DNA from: Streptomyces longispororuber
GTDB taxonomy: Bacteria; Actinomycetota; Actinomycetes; Streptomycetales; Streptomycetaceae
Assembly: GCF_024448165.1 (NCBI RefSeq)
Contig: NZ_JAMOLN010000001.1
Span: 1 to 64,000 of the forward strand
Length of the DNA stretch: 64,000 bases
Direction of reading: 5' to 3'
Shown: in pieces, positions 26,849-35,956 of the stretch
Position numbering within the stretch: the first letter of the stretch is position 1
Layout: each line of letters opens with the position of its first letter
Notes under the pieces: generated by a model
Told to the model about the DNA's origin: nothing
The model's input: only the letters and a program-made list of their open reading frames with translations
Databases searched by the model: none
Position numbers and translations under genes: made by a program

Positions 26849-28630
26849 ATGGCCGGCAGCCGGGCACACAACGTGTACGGCCGCTGCTCCGACTGGGAGG
26901 GCAACCTTCCGCCGGGTAGCGCCGGGCGGCATCCCGCGGACACACGGAGAAAGCCGCGACCATCCGCTACGAGCCCGGTCGACGAGGCCCTCCACGAGCT
27001 GGTGGCCCTTTCCCGCGCCCTGCTCGAAGCCCCGGACGAAGGCGAGATCCTGCGCCTGGCCATGCACCACATTGCCGCCGCCGGGCCATACAGTGCCGAA
27101 GCCGGATACCTCGAGGTAGACGGTGATCTGGTCCCCAGTCCCAGGAACGATTACACCCATGCCGCAGCCGTGGACCGAAGGGTCCGGGAGCTGGAGGGGC
27201 AGGACGGTCCAGTGACCGTCCCCGGCAGGCCCTGGGGCAGGGCCCTGGCGCTGCGCGGGCTGGAGAGACTTCACGGATACCTTGTGGTGACGTCCCGAAC
27301 CCGCCCTACGGGGGCCCAGCGATCCCAGCTCGCCACGCTCGTCCGGCAGACCGCTACTGCTCTGTCAGTCGCTTTCGCGCAGCGCCGCCAACGCGAGGAC
27401 GCGGTGGAGCTTCACCGGGTCAAGGAGGAACGCGCGACTCTTCAGCAGCAGCTGATCTCCGTGGTGGCTGAGCTGGGGTACCAGCAGGCCGTTCATGCGC
27501 TCATGGCCGACATCGCCGCCTCGGGCGGCGGTGAGGAGGCCGTCACCCGCGCACTGCATGAGCTCACCGGACTTCCCGCGCTGGTCGAAGACCGCTTCGG
27601 ACGGCTGAAGGCCTGGTCGGGTCCCGGCCGACCCGACCCCTACCCGGAACCGGACCCTGTCCGCCACAACGACATGCTGCACGCAGTCGCCCGGGAGGTC
27701 GGGCCCGTACGGATCAAGGACCGGCTGATCACTCTGGTCCGCCCACACGGCGAGATCCTGGGCGTGCTGGCGCTGGTCGACGCCCTGAATGAGGCCGACG
27801 AACACACCGTGTTCGCCCTGGAACACGCCGCCGCGTCGCTCGCCCTGGAGCTGGCGCACCTGCGCAATCTGGCCGAAGTGGAGTTGAGGCTGCACCGTGA
27901 GCTGGTCGACGACCTCCTGGCAGGGACGGACACCGCGAGCGCCTACGCCCGGTCCGAGGCGGTCGGACACGACCTGCGCCGCAGCCACTACGTCGTCGTC
28001 GTGAAGTGGTCGAACCGGACTGCGGACGATTCGTTCGCCCAGACCGTGGGCCGGGCGGCCTCTGCCGTCGGCATGCGCTCGCTGCTGACCCGACGCTCCG
28101 ACCACGTAGTCCTGGTCGCTGACGACAGGCCGCACGCTCGCGCGCTGCACGAGGCGCTCACCCGGGAAACCGGAACACGGTCCGGGACGATCGGGGTGAG
28201 CGCTCCTTCCGACTCCGTGCCCGACATCCCCCACCGCTACCAGGAGGCGCAGCGCGCCCTCGAAGTGCGCCTCAATTCCCGCGAGCGGTACGGCACGACC
28301 TTCTTCGACGAGCTCGGCCTGTACCGCATCCTGGGACCCGGCGCCGGTCATCAGGAACTGGAGACGTTCGTCCACGATTGGCTCGGGCAGCTCATGGCCT
28401 ACGACTCCCAGCATCACACGGCCATGGTGGAGACCCTCACCCGGTACTTCGACTGCGGCGGCAACTACGACGAGGCCGCCGCGTCCCTCGCGATCCACCG
28501 CAGCACGCTGCGCTATCGGCTGCAGCGCATCCGCGAGATCAGCGGAAACGACCTCGCGAACGTCGAAGACCGGCTCAACCTCCAGGTGGCGACCCGAGTG
28601 TGGAAGATCGTGCTGAGCGGATCCGACTGA
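26849..28630 (+). CDS. PucR/CdaR-family transcriptional regulator with GAF-like sensor
   Basis: 593 residues from ATG 26849 with GGAG upstream. An N-terminal GAF-like region (LHELVALSRALLEAPDEGEI) is followed by a coiled linker (KEERATLQQQLISVV) and a second GAF-like segment (HTVFALEHAAASLALELAHL). The CdaR GGDEF-like region comes next. The C-terminal PucR HTH (YFDCGGNYDEAAASLAIHRS, then TLRYRLQRIREISG) is diagnostic. Regulators of this family respond to metabolites of purine, sugar-acid or aromatic metabolism. It is convergent with acetate kinase, with 6 bases between the stops. Its targets are not evident; dnaK lies divergently upstream and is one candidate. Confidence 0.88.
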   Translation: MAGSRAHNVYGRCSDWEGNLPPGSAGRHPADTRRKPRPSATSPVDEALHELVALSRALLEAPDEGEILRLAMHHIAAAGPYSAEAGYLEVDGDLVPSPRNDYTHAAAVDRRVRELEGQDGPVTVPGRPWGRALALRGLERLHGYLVVTSRTRPTGAQRSQLATLVRQTATALSVAFAQRRQREDAVELHRVKEERATLQQQLISVVAELGYQQAVHALMADIAASGGGEEAVTRALHELTGLPALVEDRFGRLKAWSGPGRPDPYPEPDPVRHNDMLHAVAREVGPVRIKDRLITLVRPHGEILGVLALVDALNEADEHTVFALEHAAASLALELAHLRNLAEVELRLHRELVDDLLAGTDTASAYARSEAVGHDLRRSHYVVVVKWSNRTADDSFAQTVGRAASAVGMRSLLTRRSDHVVLVADDRPHARALHEALTRETGTRSGTIGVSAPSDSVPDIPHRYQEAQRALEVRLNSRERYGTTFFDELGLYRILGPGAGHQELETFVHDWLGQLMAYDSQHHTAMVETLTRYFDCGGNYDEAAASLAIHRSTLRYRLQRIREISGNDLANVEDRLNLQVATRVWKIVLSGSD

Positions 28631-28636
28631 TGCCAC

Positions 28637-29764
28637 TTACAACAGCTGTGTCGGCGGGGGAATCGAGAGAGCCCGGGTCTCAAGGTCGATCTGCTGAGCC
28701 TCTCCGGTAGGAACTACCACGACAGGAATGCGTGCGTCGGGTGCGCTGACGATCTCAGGCCGTTCGGCGATCACTGGTCGCAGACCGCCCGTGAGGCCCA
28801 ACACAGACAACCGGGCGCACACCTCTTCACGTACCTCAGGCTGATCCTCACCGATCTCACCGGTGAAGACCAGGGCGTCCAGGCGGCTCAAAGACGCGGC
28901 CATCCCGGCGATACCGCGACGGCAATGGTGGGTGAAGACATCAAGGGCGAGTGCAGCACGTTCGTCGCCCGCCGCCCGACTGCGGACCAGGTCGCGCGTG
29001 TCGTCCGAAGTGCCGGAGAGGGCGAGGAGACCGGACTTGTGGTTCAGAGCGTCTTCGATCTCGTCCACCGACACATTCTTCCGTTTCAGCAACCAGGTCA
29101 GGGCGCCAGGGTCGACGCTGCCGCTGCGACGACTCATCACCAAACCCTCCAACGGCGTAAAGCCCATCGTCGTGTCGACGCTGTGCCCCTCACGCACGGC
29201 GCAGGCGGAGCAGCCGCCGCCAAGGTGCACCATCACCAACTGCAGTTGCACCGGGCGGCGGCCGAGGAGTTCAGCGGTGCGGGCCAGCGCCCAGGCGTAG
29301 GACAGACCATGGAAGCCGTAGCGGCGCAGTCCGTACGCCTCGCGCCAGCGGGCAGGTACGGCGTACTCCCGTGCGCAGGCCGGTAGGCCGGAGTGGAATA
29401 CGGTGTCGAAGCAGACCACGTGCGGAACGTCGGGCAGCAGATCCCGAGCCGCGTCCAGAACGGTCAACGCCTGCGGGACGTGCAAGGGCGCGAGGTCTGC
29501 CACCCGATCCAAGCGAGCACGCACATCGTCATCGAGCAGGGTGTGGCTGCGCATTTCCAAGCCGCCGTGGGCGATGCGGTGACCCACGGCTGTAGGAGCC
29601 GGCCCTTCCCTCAGCAATTGCCACAGGGAATCGAACGCGGCTTCGCCTGGAGGAGAATCGCTGTGATGTTCGTTGAGGACCTCACCGCCTTCCCCGAAGA
29701 CCGTCAGACGCAAACTCGATGACCCCGCGTCTGTCACCAATACCGGGCTGATTCGTGTTCGCAC
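28637..29764 (-). CDS. ackA: Acetate kinase
   Basis: 375 residues from GTG 29764, which has GGAGAGG eight bases upstream; a TTG at 29791 would add nine unrelated residues. The ASKHA fold motifs are LVTDAGSSSLRLTVF (phosphate 1), GHRIAHGG, CFDTVFHSG, RYGFHGLSY, MVHLGGGCSACAV and VFTGEIGED. It interconverts acetyl phosphate plus ADP with acetate plus ATP. No phosphotransacetylase or phosphoketolase is beside it, so it may consume acetyl phosphate made elsewhere, giving ATP under low respiration. A near-consensus sigma-B-type promoter lies about 85 bases upstream. It is slightly shorter than typical AckA (about 400). Confidence 0.92.
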   Translation of the reverse strand: MRTRISPVLVTDAGSSSLRLTVFGEGGEVLNEHHSDSPPGEAAFDSLWQLLREGPAPTAVGHRIAHGGLEMRSHTLLDDDVRARLDRVADLAPLHVPQALTVLDAARDLLPDVPHVVCFDTVFHSGLPACAREYAVPARWREAYGLRRYGFHGLSYAWALARTAELLGRRPVQLQLVMVHLGGGCSACAVREGHSVDTTMGFTPLEGLVMSRRSGSVDPGALTWLLKRKNVSVDEIEDALNHKSGLLALSGTSDDTRDLVRSRAAGDERAALALDVFTHHCRRGIAGMAASLSRLDALVFTGEIGEDQPEVREEVCARLSVLGLTGGLRPVIAERPEIVSAPDARIPVVVVPTGEAQQIDLETRALSIPPPTQLL

Positions 29765-29848
29765 ACACCGATCCTCTCCATCGTTCCGCAACGTGTTCCG
29801 AAAGAGGCATCACGACTTTCGTATCGGGCTTCCATGCCCCGGCCCTGA

Positions 29849-29874
29849 GTACCCGATCCGACCACCCAGGAAAC
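29849..29874 (-). promoter_or_regulatory. SigB-type promoter upstream of acetate kinase (GTTT-N16-GGGTAC)
   Basis: On the minus strand GTTT (29874-29871), a 16-base spacer and GGGTAC (29854-29849) match the published Streptomyces SigB consensus GNNT-N14-16-GGGTAC/T in its best form. The GTG start at 29764 is about 85 bases downstream. Confidence 0.6.
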
Positions 29875-30360
29875 GGAAAATTCTGCGAGACGATTCCAGC
29901 GGACCAGTAACGTTCGGCGCAAAGATTGGCCGAGTGCTCGGATTTAGAGGCCCTGATAGAAGCCGGTTGTGGTGTGGCCGTCGGGCCTTGTGCGGGATCT
30001 TGTTCGTGCTGCATACCGGCACTCAGTGGGAGTACCCAAGACGCCATTTCTGCGGCCGGGGAAACGACCGTCGTGGTTCTTCAGGGCCCGAGTCAGCATC
30101 GTCCGGTCCATGAGATCGCCGCCAACGTGGCCCCAGAGCCAGGCCGGATGCGGCCGCGACACCAACGCGGTGGCCGCCGCCGGTTCACGCGGTCGCGGCG
30201 GTGTGGACGTATGCCCGCGCCGCCTCGACAGGAGTCGTCGCCGCTGTTGGGATGACCGATGCGAGGCCGCAGCACGCGTCCGACCACGGCCGAGCCGGGG
30301 TAGGACGCCGCCCGTCGGCCGGCACGGTCCGGTAATCGGACGGCCGGTCGCCTGGGATCC
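29875..30360. other. Gene-free stretch upstream of acetate kinase
   Basis: Frames here are short and show no motifs. The region ends at the stop codon of the broken dehydrogenase gene. Nothing further can be supported. Confidence 0.35.
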
Positions 30361-31508
30361 TTAACGTTCGTGGCCGTCGGGATGCAGGACCACCTTCGTC
30401 CAGCCCTCGTCACGGGCGTCGAAGTGCTCGTAGGCGCTGGGAGCTTCGTCCAGGCCGAGCTCGTGGGAGACGAGGAAGCTCGGCTTCGCCTTCCCGCCGG
30501 CGACCAGATCCCGCAGCGCCCGGTTGTACCTCTTCACCGGCGCCTGCCCGGTGCCCATGCGCTGGCCCTTGAACCACATCGTCCCGAAGTCGATCGGAAC
30601 CTTGCCCTTCGCCTCCAGCTCGCCCTGGGCCTCTGCGCCGCCTGGGTCCTCGGGCAGGAAGACGCCCACCACGCCGATGCTGCCCGTGAACCTGACCGAG
30701 TCGATCAGTCCGTTGAGTGTGAGGCTTGCGTCCTCTTGGCCGTCGGGGTCGTGTGCCTGGTAACCGACGCATTCGCAGCCGTTGTCGGCATCCAGGCCGA
30801 GGGTGGCCTCCTTAACGACCTCCGCCGGGTCCTGCTCGGCGGTGTTGATCGGGATGGCGCCGATCTCCTCCGCCTTGCGCAGCCGGTCGGGCTGGTGGTC
30901 GGCCACCCAGACGCGGCCGGCGCCCTTGAGGACGGCGGAGTAGGCCGCCATCAGCCCGACGGGTCCGGCCCCGAAGACGATGGTCTGGTCGCCATCTCGG
31001 TGGCGTGGTAGCCGGTGGGGAAGATGTCGGCGAGCATCACGTAGTCGCTCTGCCGCTCGGCGGCGTCCTCGCCCAGGCGCAGCGCGTTGAAGTCGCCGTA
31101 GGGCACGCGCAGCAGTTCGGCCTGGCCGCCCTGGTAGGGGCCCATGTCGGCGAAGCCGTAGGCGGCTCCCGCGAGGTCGGGTTCCGGCTGCATGGTGAGG
31201 CAGTAGTTGGTCAGCCCGCGCTCGCACTGCTTGCAGAAGCCGCAGGCGATGTTGAAGGGCAGGACGACGTACTCGCCGACCTGTACCTTGCTGACGGCCG
31301 GGCCGACTTCGACGACCTGGCCCATGTTCTCGTGTCCCAGTGTGCGGCCGGACTCGAACGAGGTGCGGCCCTCGTACATGTGCAGGTCCGAACCGCAGAT
31401 GTTGGTGGCGGTGATCTTGACGATGATGTCGCAGGGGTGCTCGATCTTCGCGTCCGGCACGTCCTTCACTGTGACCGTGCGCGGTCCGTCGTATACCGCT
31501 GCTTTCAT
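30361..31508 (-). pseudogene. Zinc-dependent formaldehyde/alcohol dehydrogenase, frameshifted
   Basis: Starting at ATG 31508 (MKAAVYDGPRTVTVKDVPDA), the frame keeps zinc ligands in ICGSDLHMYEGR and GHENMGQV and the structural-zinc cysteines of CGFCKQCERG, and runs to GYHATEMA near 30995. Coding then continues one frame over as GDQTIVFGAGPVGLM to the normal C-terminus WTKVVLHPDGHER. Compared with the intact relative at 48100-49230, about 16 bases encoding D-V-x-P are missing at the junction, which shifts the frame. The two halves align well otherwise, so the lesion is recent. The gene would have encoded a second enzyme of the glutathione-independent formaldehyde dehydrogenase type. Confidence 0.85.
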
Positions 31509-31654
31509 GATGACTCGCCTTGGTGTCACGGCACGGCGAGAACTACGAAGGGGTTCACGGCTCAAGGGTTCCCAGCGAACCAACAGCCTGAGTCGCGAAA
31601 GCGGTCATGGGTGACGCCGTCCCGCCGGGGAGGATCCCCCATCAGCTCGGCGGG

Positions 31655-31769
31655 CATACCTCACGGGGCTCCGTCAGCCTCCGGCACGAACGACTGCTCT
31701 CTGATCGCTCAGCCGATGTTCTGATGTCCACCGGCCGGCCCTGGATGCCTGTATGGCCCAAGTCACCCG
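31655..31769. repeat. Repeat shared with about 7357-7464, downstream of membrane paralogues C and A
   Basis: The segment ending TGCCTGTATGGCCCAAGT matches TGCCTGTTCGGCTCAAGT at the equivalent place after paralogue A, with further matching blocks such as TTCTGATGTCCA in both. Similarity of non-coding DNA beyond the stop codon indicates a segmental duplication rather than independent acquisition. Confidence 0.6.
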
Positions 31770-32867
31770 CTAGTCGCCGTGGTCACCTTCCACCGTACGA
31801 CGGCGTTCCTGTTCGCGCTTGGAGTAGGCGGCCGCCCGGACCGCCTCGTCGCTCTCCAGGCCCGATCCCAGCGCACCACCCACGGTGGCGACCGAAGCAA
31901 CGAACCAGGCCAGCGTCACGTAATCCGCCGCGTTCAACGGCGATCGCGTGAGAGAGGCGAATACCCGGTCGTTGAGAACGAACAGCGCCCACAGGAAGCT
32001 GATGACCATCAAGCCGACGTAACAGGCAAGTACGCCGATGCCGACGGTCACGACTGTCGAGGCGTTGTAGAGCCTCGCCCTCTGTCTCGCCTCCGGCGAG
32101 CTCTTCGACGGGCGATGCCACAACTGCGCGTCCACGATCAGCCATCCGATCATGATCGCGAGAGATCCGATCGTGGCAATCACGAGACGGGGCGTGCTCA
32201 GGGCTTCGGCCAGACTCCAGACGGTCGAGTTCACGGTGGCGATGGCCCCGGTCGCCAGTGCAGCCGCCAGCGCCTTCGACAGACCCGGCACCAGCCGCCA
32301 GGGCCGGTTGGCGCGGACCATCCCCGCAAGCACCCGCAGGCGGCCCCGGCTGCCGCTGACGACGTACCGGAGATCAGCCGCGTCCTCACCACCGACCGGG
32401 TCCGGGTGGACAGGCACGATGTGTCCGGCGAACGGCGTCGGCAGCGGTTGACGTGGCAGGCTGCCTTCATCGTCACCAATCCGCGGGTCCATGAGGCGGA
32501 GTACGGCTTCTTCCACAGCCTGCCGGGCTCTCCTCTGCAGCCGCAAGCCACCCAATGAGGGCAGTGACAACAGTGCCAGCCCACGCCCGTGCTGCATGTC
32601 CACCACCAGCGTGTGCCCGTCGGCGCGCAGTGGAAGGTCGGTGAGGGCGACGACCACGTCCCAGTTCTCCGCGTCCGCGCGGTCCCTGATCCGGCGTATC
32701 AACGTGGGCGGGTCCTCGCTGCCCGAGGTCAAGGGCTCACTCACCACCTTGATCTCGAACCGTCGCCCCGGGGATCTCGCGGCGAGCCGAGCAGGGGGAA
32801 CCCGGGCCATACGCTGCGCGACCTCCGTCGGCGCGTCCGGATCCGCCAGAAGGGCGACGACCGTCAC
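31770..32867 (-). CDS. Uncharacterised four-helix membrane protein (paralogue C)
   Basis: 365 residues from GTG 32867 (TVVALLADPDAPTEVAQRMA). It has the same architecture as paralogues A and B: a soluble N-terminal half with ENWDVVVALTDLPLRADGH and GLALLSLPSLGGLRLQRRAR, then four helices from WRLVPGLSKALAAALATGA to VGGALGSGLESDEAVRA. Compared with A and B the first five or so residues before TVVALL have changed and the usual RVSS start is lost; a GTG at the following codon may serve. It is closest to copy A, including 3' flanking DNA. It is transcribed alone, about 260 bases downstream of the broken dehydrogenase. Confidence 0.78.
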   Translation of the reverse strand: MTVVALLADPDAPTEVAQRMARVPPARLAARSPGRRFEIKVVSEPLTSGSEDPPTLIRRIRDRADAENWDVVVALTDLPLRADGHTLVVDMQHGRGLALLSLPSLGGLRLQRRARQAVEEAVLRLMDPRIGDDEGSLPRQPLPTPFAGHIVPVHPDPVGGEDAADLRYVVSGSRGRLRVLAGMVRANRPWRLVPGLSKALAAALATGAIATVNSTVWSLAEALSTPRLVIATIGSLAIMIGWLIVDAQLWHRPSKSSPEARQRARLYNASTVVTVGIGVLACYVGLMVISFLWALFVLNDRVFASLTRSPLNAADYVTLAWFVASVATVGGALGSGLESDEAVRAAAYSKREQERRRTVEGDHGD

Positions 32868-33076
32868 TTCGAAGACGACCCGCCCGTACGACCCGATCCC
32901 TCACGGCTGCTGCTGGAGCTCATGTGTCGAAAGGATGCCTCATCGGCAGCCGAGGTCCGGGGGTGACACGCTTGCCCACACATGCCTGGTGCCGTCCTCG
33001 TCACCATTTCGGTGGTGCTCGTACTGCCTGGTTCTCCAGCGCTGTGGTCCAAGTCAGGCGGACAGCTTCGCGGTCC

Positions 33077-34246
33077 CTACAGGCGTGTCTCGGAGAGGGT
33101 TGTCGAGGGTGTCACGCCATAGCGCTGTCGGTAGGCGGCGGCGAACCTGCCGAGGTGGGTGAAGCCCCAGCGGTAGGCGACGTCGGTGACGGTCGCCTGC
33201 CCCGGTTCCTTCGCGCGCAACTCCTCATGGGCGCGGACCAGGCGTGTCCGGCGCAGGTAATCCATGGGAGACATGTCCACGTGCCGGCGAAATCCCTCCT
33301 GCAGCCCTCGAATGCCCACCCCGGAGATCTCCGCGAGGGCTGCCACGGTGAACGGATGCTCCGGGTGTGCCTCCATGGCGTCGATGGCGCGCTTGACCGG
33401 AGCGGGACGGCTGGGTGGAGCCGGCCGCGCCAGTTCTTCGCGGTACGGATGATCCGCTGCCAGCAGCAGGCCGTTCAACAGCGCCTCGCGCACGCTGGCA
33501 GCCACAAGTTCCTGCCCGAGAAGCCCTTGGGATGTCTGAGCGTCCTCCGCCGCCATCCGTGCCAGTCGGGCCCAACTGCGCCCAGGGCCACTGGAAACGT
33601 CCATGGAAGGGTACAGCCGGAGGGGCAACCGGATCGGGGTGTCGAGCAGACGCTCCAGTTGGAGTTCCAGTGCGGGCCGTTCGATCTTCACCGCGAGAAG
33701 TCGGCAGTCACCGCTCCATCGGTCCAGCACCGTGTTGCGGCCCGGCTGGAAGACGGCGGCTTCGCCCACGGTCGCGAGGAGTGGATCGCGACTTCCTTGA
33801 TGCCATGCCATGGATCCGGACAGTGGTATGTCGACGTGGTACGCGCCGAGCTCGCCGAACCCCATACGCAGATCTGCGCCGAACTCCAGGGCGCCAAGCG
33901 TCACACCGTGGAGTCGGCTGACCGCGAAGTACCCGGAGAGGACTGACGATGGCTGGAGCAGGTCGACGACGTTGTTGTAGAAGTTCTGCCCGATGATCTG
34001 CCGGGCCTCGTCCAGGTCGCCGGTGCGGAGTCGGACCGGCCGGGTGGTTTCGGCGTGGAGAGCCGAAACCACCTCGGGCCGTGACCCAGTCTGTGACATG
34101 GGGGCCGGTACAGGAGCGATCCCTTCGGGAGGACACGGTTCCCCGGCGGCGGCCCGATTGCGGGCCGCCGCCGAGTCGGCAGTCCGCGGATCGAGCGACG
34201 GAATCATGCGTTCCTGCGAATCACCGGCATCAGAATCGTTCGGCAT
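33077..34246 (-). CDS. AraC-family transcriptional regulator
   Basis: 389 residues. An N-terminal AraC_binding_2-like cupin region (about 60-230) is followed by a two-HTH AraC domain at the C-terminus: FTVAALAEISGVGIRGLQEG, then FRRHVDMSPMDYLRRTRLVR and VTDVAYRWGFTHLGRFAAAY, ending in QRYGVTPSTTL. A start further in, at MSQTGSRPEV, is also possible because the first 50 residues are low-complexity. Relatives often regulate catabolic oxygenase genes, and none is adjacent. Its neighbours are a membrane paralogue and an insertion cluster, so its target may have been separated from it. Confidence 0.88.
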   Translation of the reverse strand: MPNDSDAGDSQERMIPSLDPRTADSAAARNRAAAGEPCPPEGIAPVPAPMSQTGSRPEVVSALHAETTRPVRLRTGDLDEARQIIGQNFYNNVVDLLQPSSVLSGYFAVSRLHGVTLGALEFGADLRMGFGELGAYHVDIPLSGSMAWHQGSRDPLLATVGEAAVFQPGRNTVLDRWSGDCRLLAVKIERPALELQLERLLDTPIRLPLRLYPSMDVSSGPGRSWARLARMAAEDAQTSQGLLGQELVAASVREALLNGLLLAADHPYREELARPAPPSRPAPVKRAIDAMEAHPEHPFTVAALAEISGVGIRGLQEGFRRHVDMSPMDYLRRTRLVRAHEELRAKEPGQATVTDVAYRWGFTHLGRFAAAYRQRYGVTPSTTLSETRL

Positions 34247-34541
34247 TCATGCAAGTTTGCCGCCCCACCCGTCTGAGCTTGCGCCACATCGCGCCGCAGT
34301 GGCTGATCGGCTGCGTTAAATGGATCATCGCGTGTGTTGACCGGACTAAGTCGGCAGAGAGCTCTGACTAACGTTGCCCCGGAGGGCTCATCAGCCCTCC
34401 CGCCGTACCGGCCGACGGACCATCGCCCGGTGCGACCGCGACCGTCGTCCTGGGCGCCCGGACCCCGCGCTCAGGACGACGGACTGCGCCGTGTGCCGAA
34501 ACCGCCGGCCGACAGCGCCCCCCGTTCCGCGGACCAGGCCA
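34247..34541. other. Intergenic stretch between the AraC regulator and the second IS701 element
   Basis: No gene is supported. The promoter of the AraC gene should lie at its left end, and the CTAG target of the IS701 element is at 34542-34545. Confidence 0.3.
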
Positions 34542-34545
34542 CTAG

Positions 34546-35907
34546 TAGGACTCCGTTAAGTCTGCGTGGATCTTGTCGCGGTTCGCTGCCCGGAATTGAG
34601 GAGTGGACGGTGGCAGGTGGTGCAGGTGCCGGTCCAGCACCTCAGGACGTCCTGGAGGAGCTCGAGGACCTGGTAGAGGGTGAGGCCGGCATGGGGGCTT
34701 TTGGGGAGAGCCGCTGTTCGGTGAGGAAGGCATGGGCCGCGGTCACGAGGGTGACGTGGTGATGCCAGCCCGGCCAGGAGCGTCCCTCGAAGTGGTCAAG
34801 ACCCAGGCCGTGCTTGAGCTCTCGGTAGTCGTGCTCGACCCGCCAGCGCAGCTTCGCGCAACTGACGAGGTCCTTAAGCGGGGTCTGGACCGGGAGGTTC
34901 GAGAACCAGCATTCGGTGGGTGTTTCGGAGTTCAGGGGCCACTCAGCCAGCAGCCACAGGTCGGGCAGAACGCCGTCCCACCAGCCTTGTTCGGCCGAGG
35001 CTTGGGCTCGCAGCGGGCGGGTGATGGAGTTGCTGGCGGGGCGGACACGCATGGCTGCGAAATGTGAGCGCATCGGACCGTGGGAGCCGTGGCGCCAGGT
35101 GATTTCGGTGAAGGCGGACCGTCCCAGATTGATGGCGTGGGCAGTCACGGCCGGTGGGGCCTGACGGTAACGGGGCTGGGGCCAGCAGCCGTTGATGCCC
35201 TTGCGGGCGGGTGCCTCGGGCACGGCGTCGAAAGGGTGGGCCGTAACGTCGGAGCGGATGGAAAGCACGTAGTTGAGGCCGCGTTCGGTGAGTTCGCCGC
35301 GGAAGGTTGCGTTGGCTCCGTAGGCCGCGTCGGCGAGTACGACGCGGGGCGGGACGCCCCAGCCGGTGAGTTCGTCGAGGATGTCCAGGGCGAGCCGCCA
35401 TTTCTCGCGGTGCCCGATCTCGGCCGGCACCTTGCAGGCAGCGCGGCGCTCGGCATCGTCGGCCCACTCCTTGGGCAGGAACAGACGCCACTGCAGGGGG
35501 CACGACGCCGTGGCGGTGCAGGCGTGCACGCTCACCGCGACCTGGCAGTTGGCCCGTTTGCCCATCGCCCCGCAGTACTGCGGGGCGACTGCTACGGGCA
35601 TCCGGCCGTCCTTGGGGAAGGACACGTCGTCGACCACCCACGCCTCGGGGCTGATCCGCGCACTCATCCGCTCAGCAATGCGCCGACGCACCGGCAGCGG
35701 GTCCCAGGTGGACTGGTTCACGAACTGCTGCAGGTTCTGCTCGTTGCCGTCCGGAAGCCGCGACGCCATCGCCTGGACCGACTTCCGGCGCCCGTCCAGC
35801 ATCAGACCCCGCAGATAGCAGTCACTCTTGTCCCGCTGGTCCTTGCGCGGTACTGAGGCAAACACATCAGCGACGAAGAAGGCCAACCTCGCCCGGACAC
35901 GGTTCAC
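34546..35907 (-). mobile_element. IS701-family element, truncated at one end
   Basis: The left terminal repeat TAGGACTCCGTTAAG follows CTAG (34542-34545) and differs from the complete IS701 at 8235 in only a few positions. The transposase runs to within about ten codons of its normal start and then meets the inverted-repeat structure at 35908. No second terminal repeat was found out to 37460, so the 5' end of the element was lost when that structure arrived. Confidence 0.75.
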
Positions 35908-35922
35908 TTTGACCTGCCCCAC
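34642..35922 (-). CDS. IS701-family transposase with replaced N-terminus
   Basis: 426 residues if started at GTG 35922. The conserved body is intact, with AWVVDDVSFPKDGRMPV (Asp), VVLADAAYGANATF (Asp) and WRVEHDYRELKHGLG (Glu), plus LDHFEGRSW and LDGRRKSVQAMASRL. The first few residues come from the abutting inverted repeat (GQVKVNR), replacing the roughly ten N-terminal residues seen in the complete element. It might still be translated but cannot mobilise its own element, which has lost one end. Confidence 0.75.
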   Translation of the reverse strand: MGQVKVNRVRARLAFFVADVFASVPRKDQRDKSDCYLRGLMLDGRRKSVQAMASRLPDGNEQNLQQFVNQSTWDPLPVRRRIAERMSARISPEAWVVDDVSFPKDGRMPVAVAPQYCGAMGKRANCQVAVSVHACTATASCPLQWRLFLPKEWADDAERRAACKVPAEIGHREKWRLALDILDELTGWGVPPRVVLADAAYGANATFRGELTERGLNYVLSIRSDVTAHPFDAVPEAPARKGINGCWPQPRYRQAPPAVTAHAINLGRSAFTEITWRHGSHGPMRSHFAAMRVRPASNSITRPLRAQASAEQGWWDGVLPDLWLLAEWPLNSETPTECWFSNLPVQTPLKDLVSCAKLRWRVEHDYRELKHGLGLDHFEGRSWPGWHHHVTLVTAAHAFLTEQRLSPKAPMPASPSTRSSSSSRTS

Positions 35923-35956
35923 GTCCCGGGTTCCAGTTCTGGTGGCTACTGCTCTA

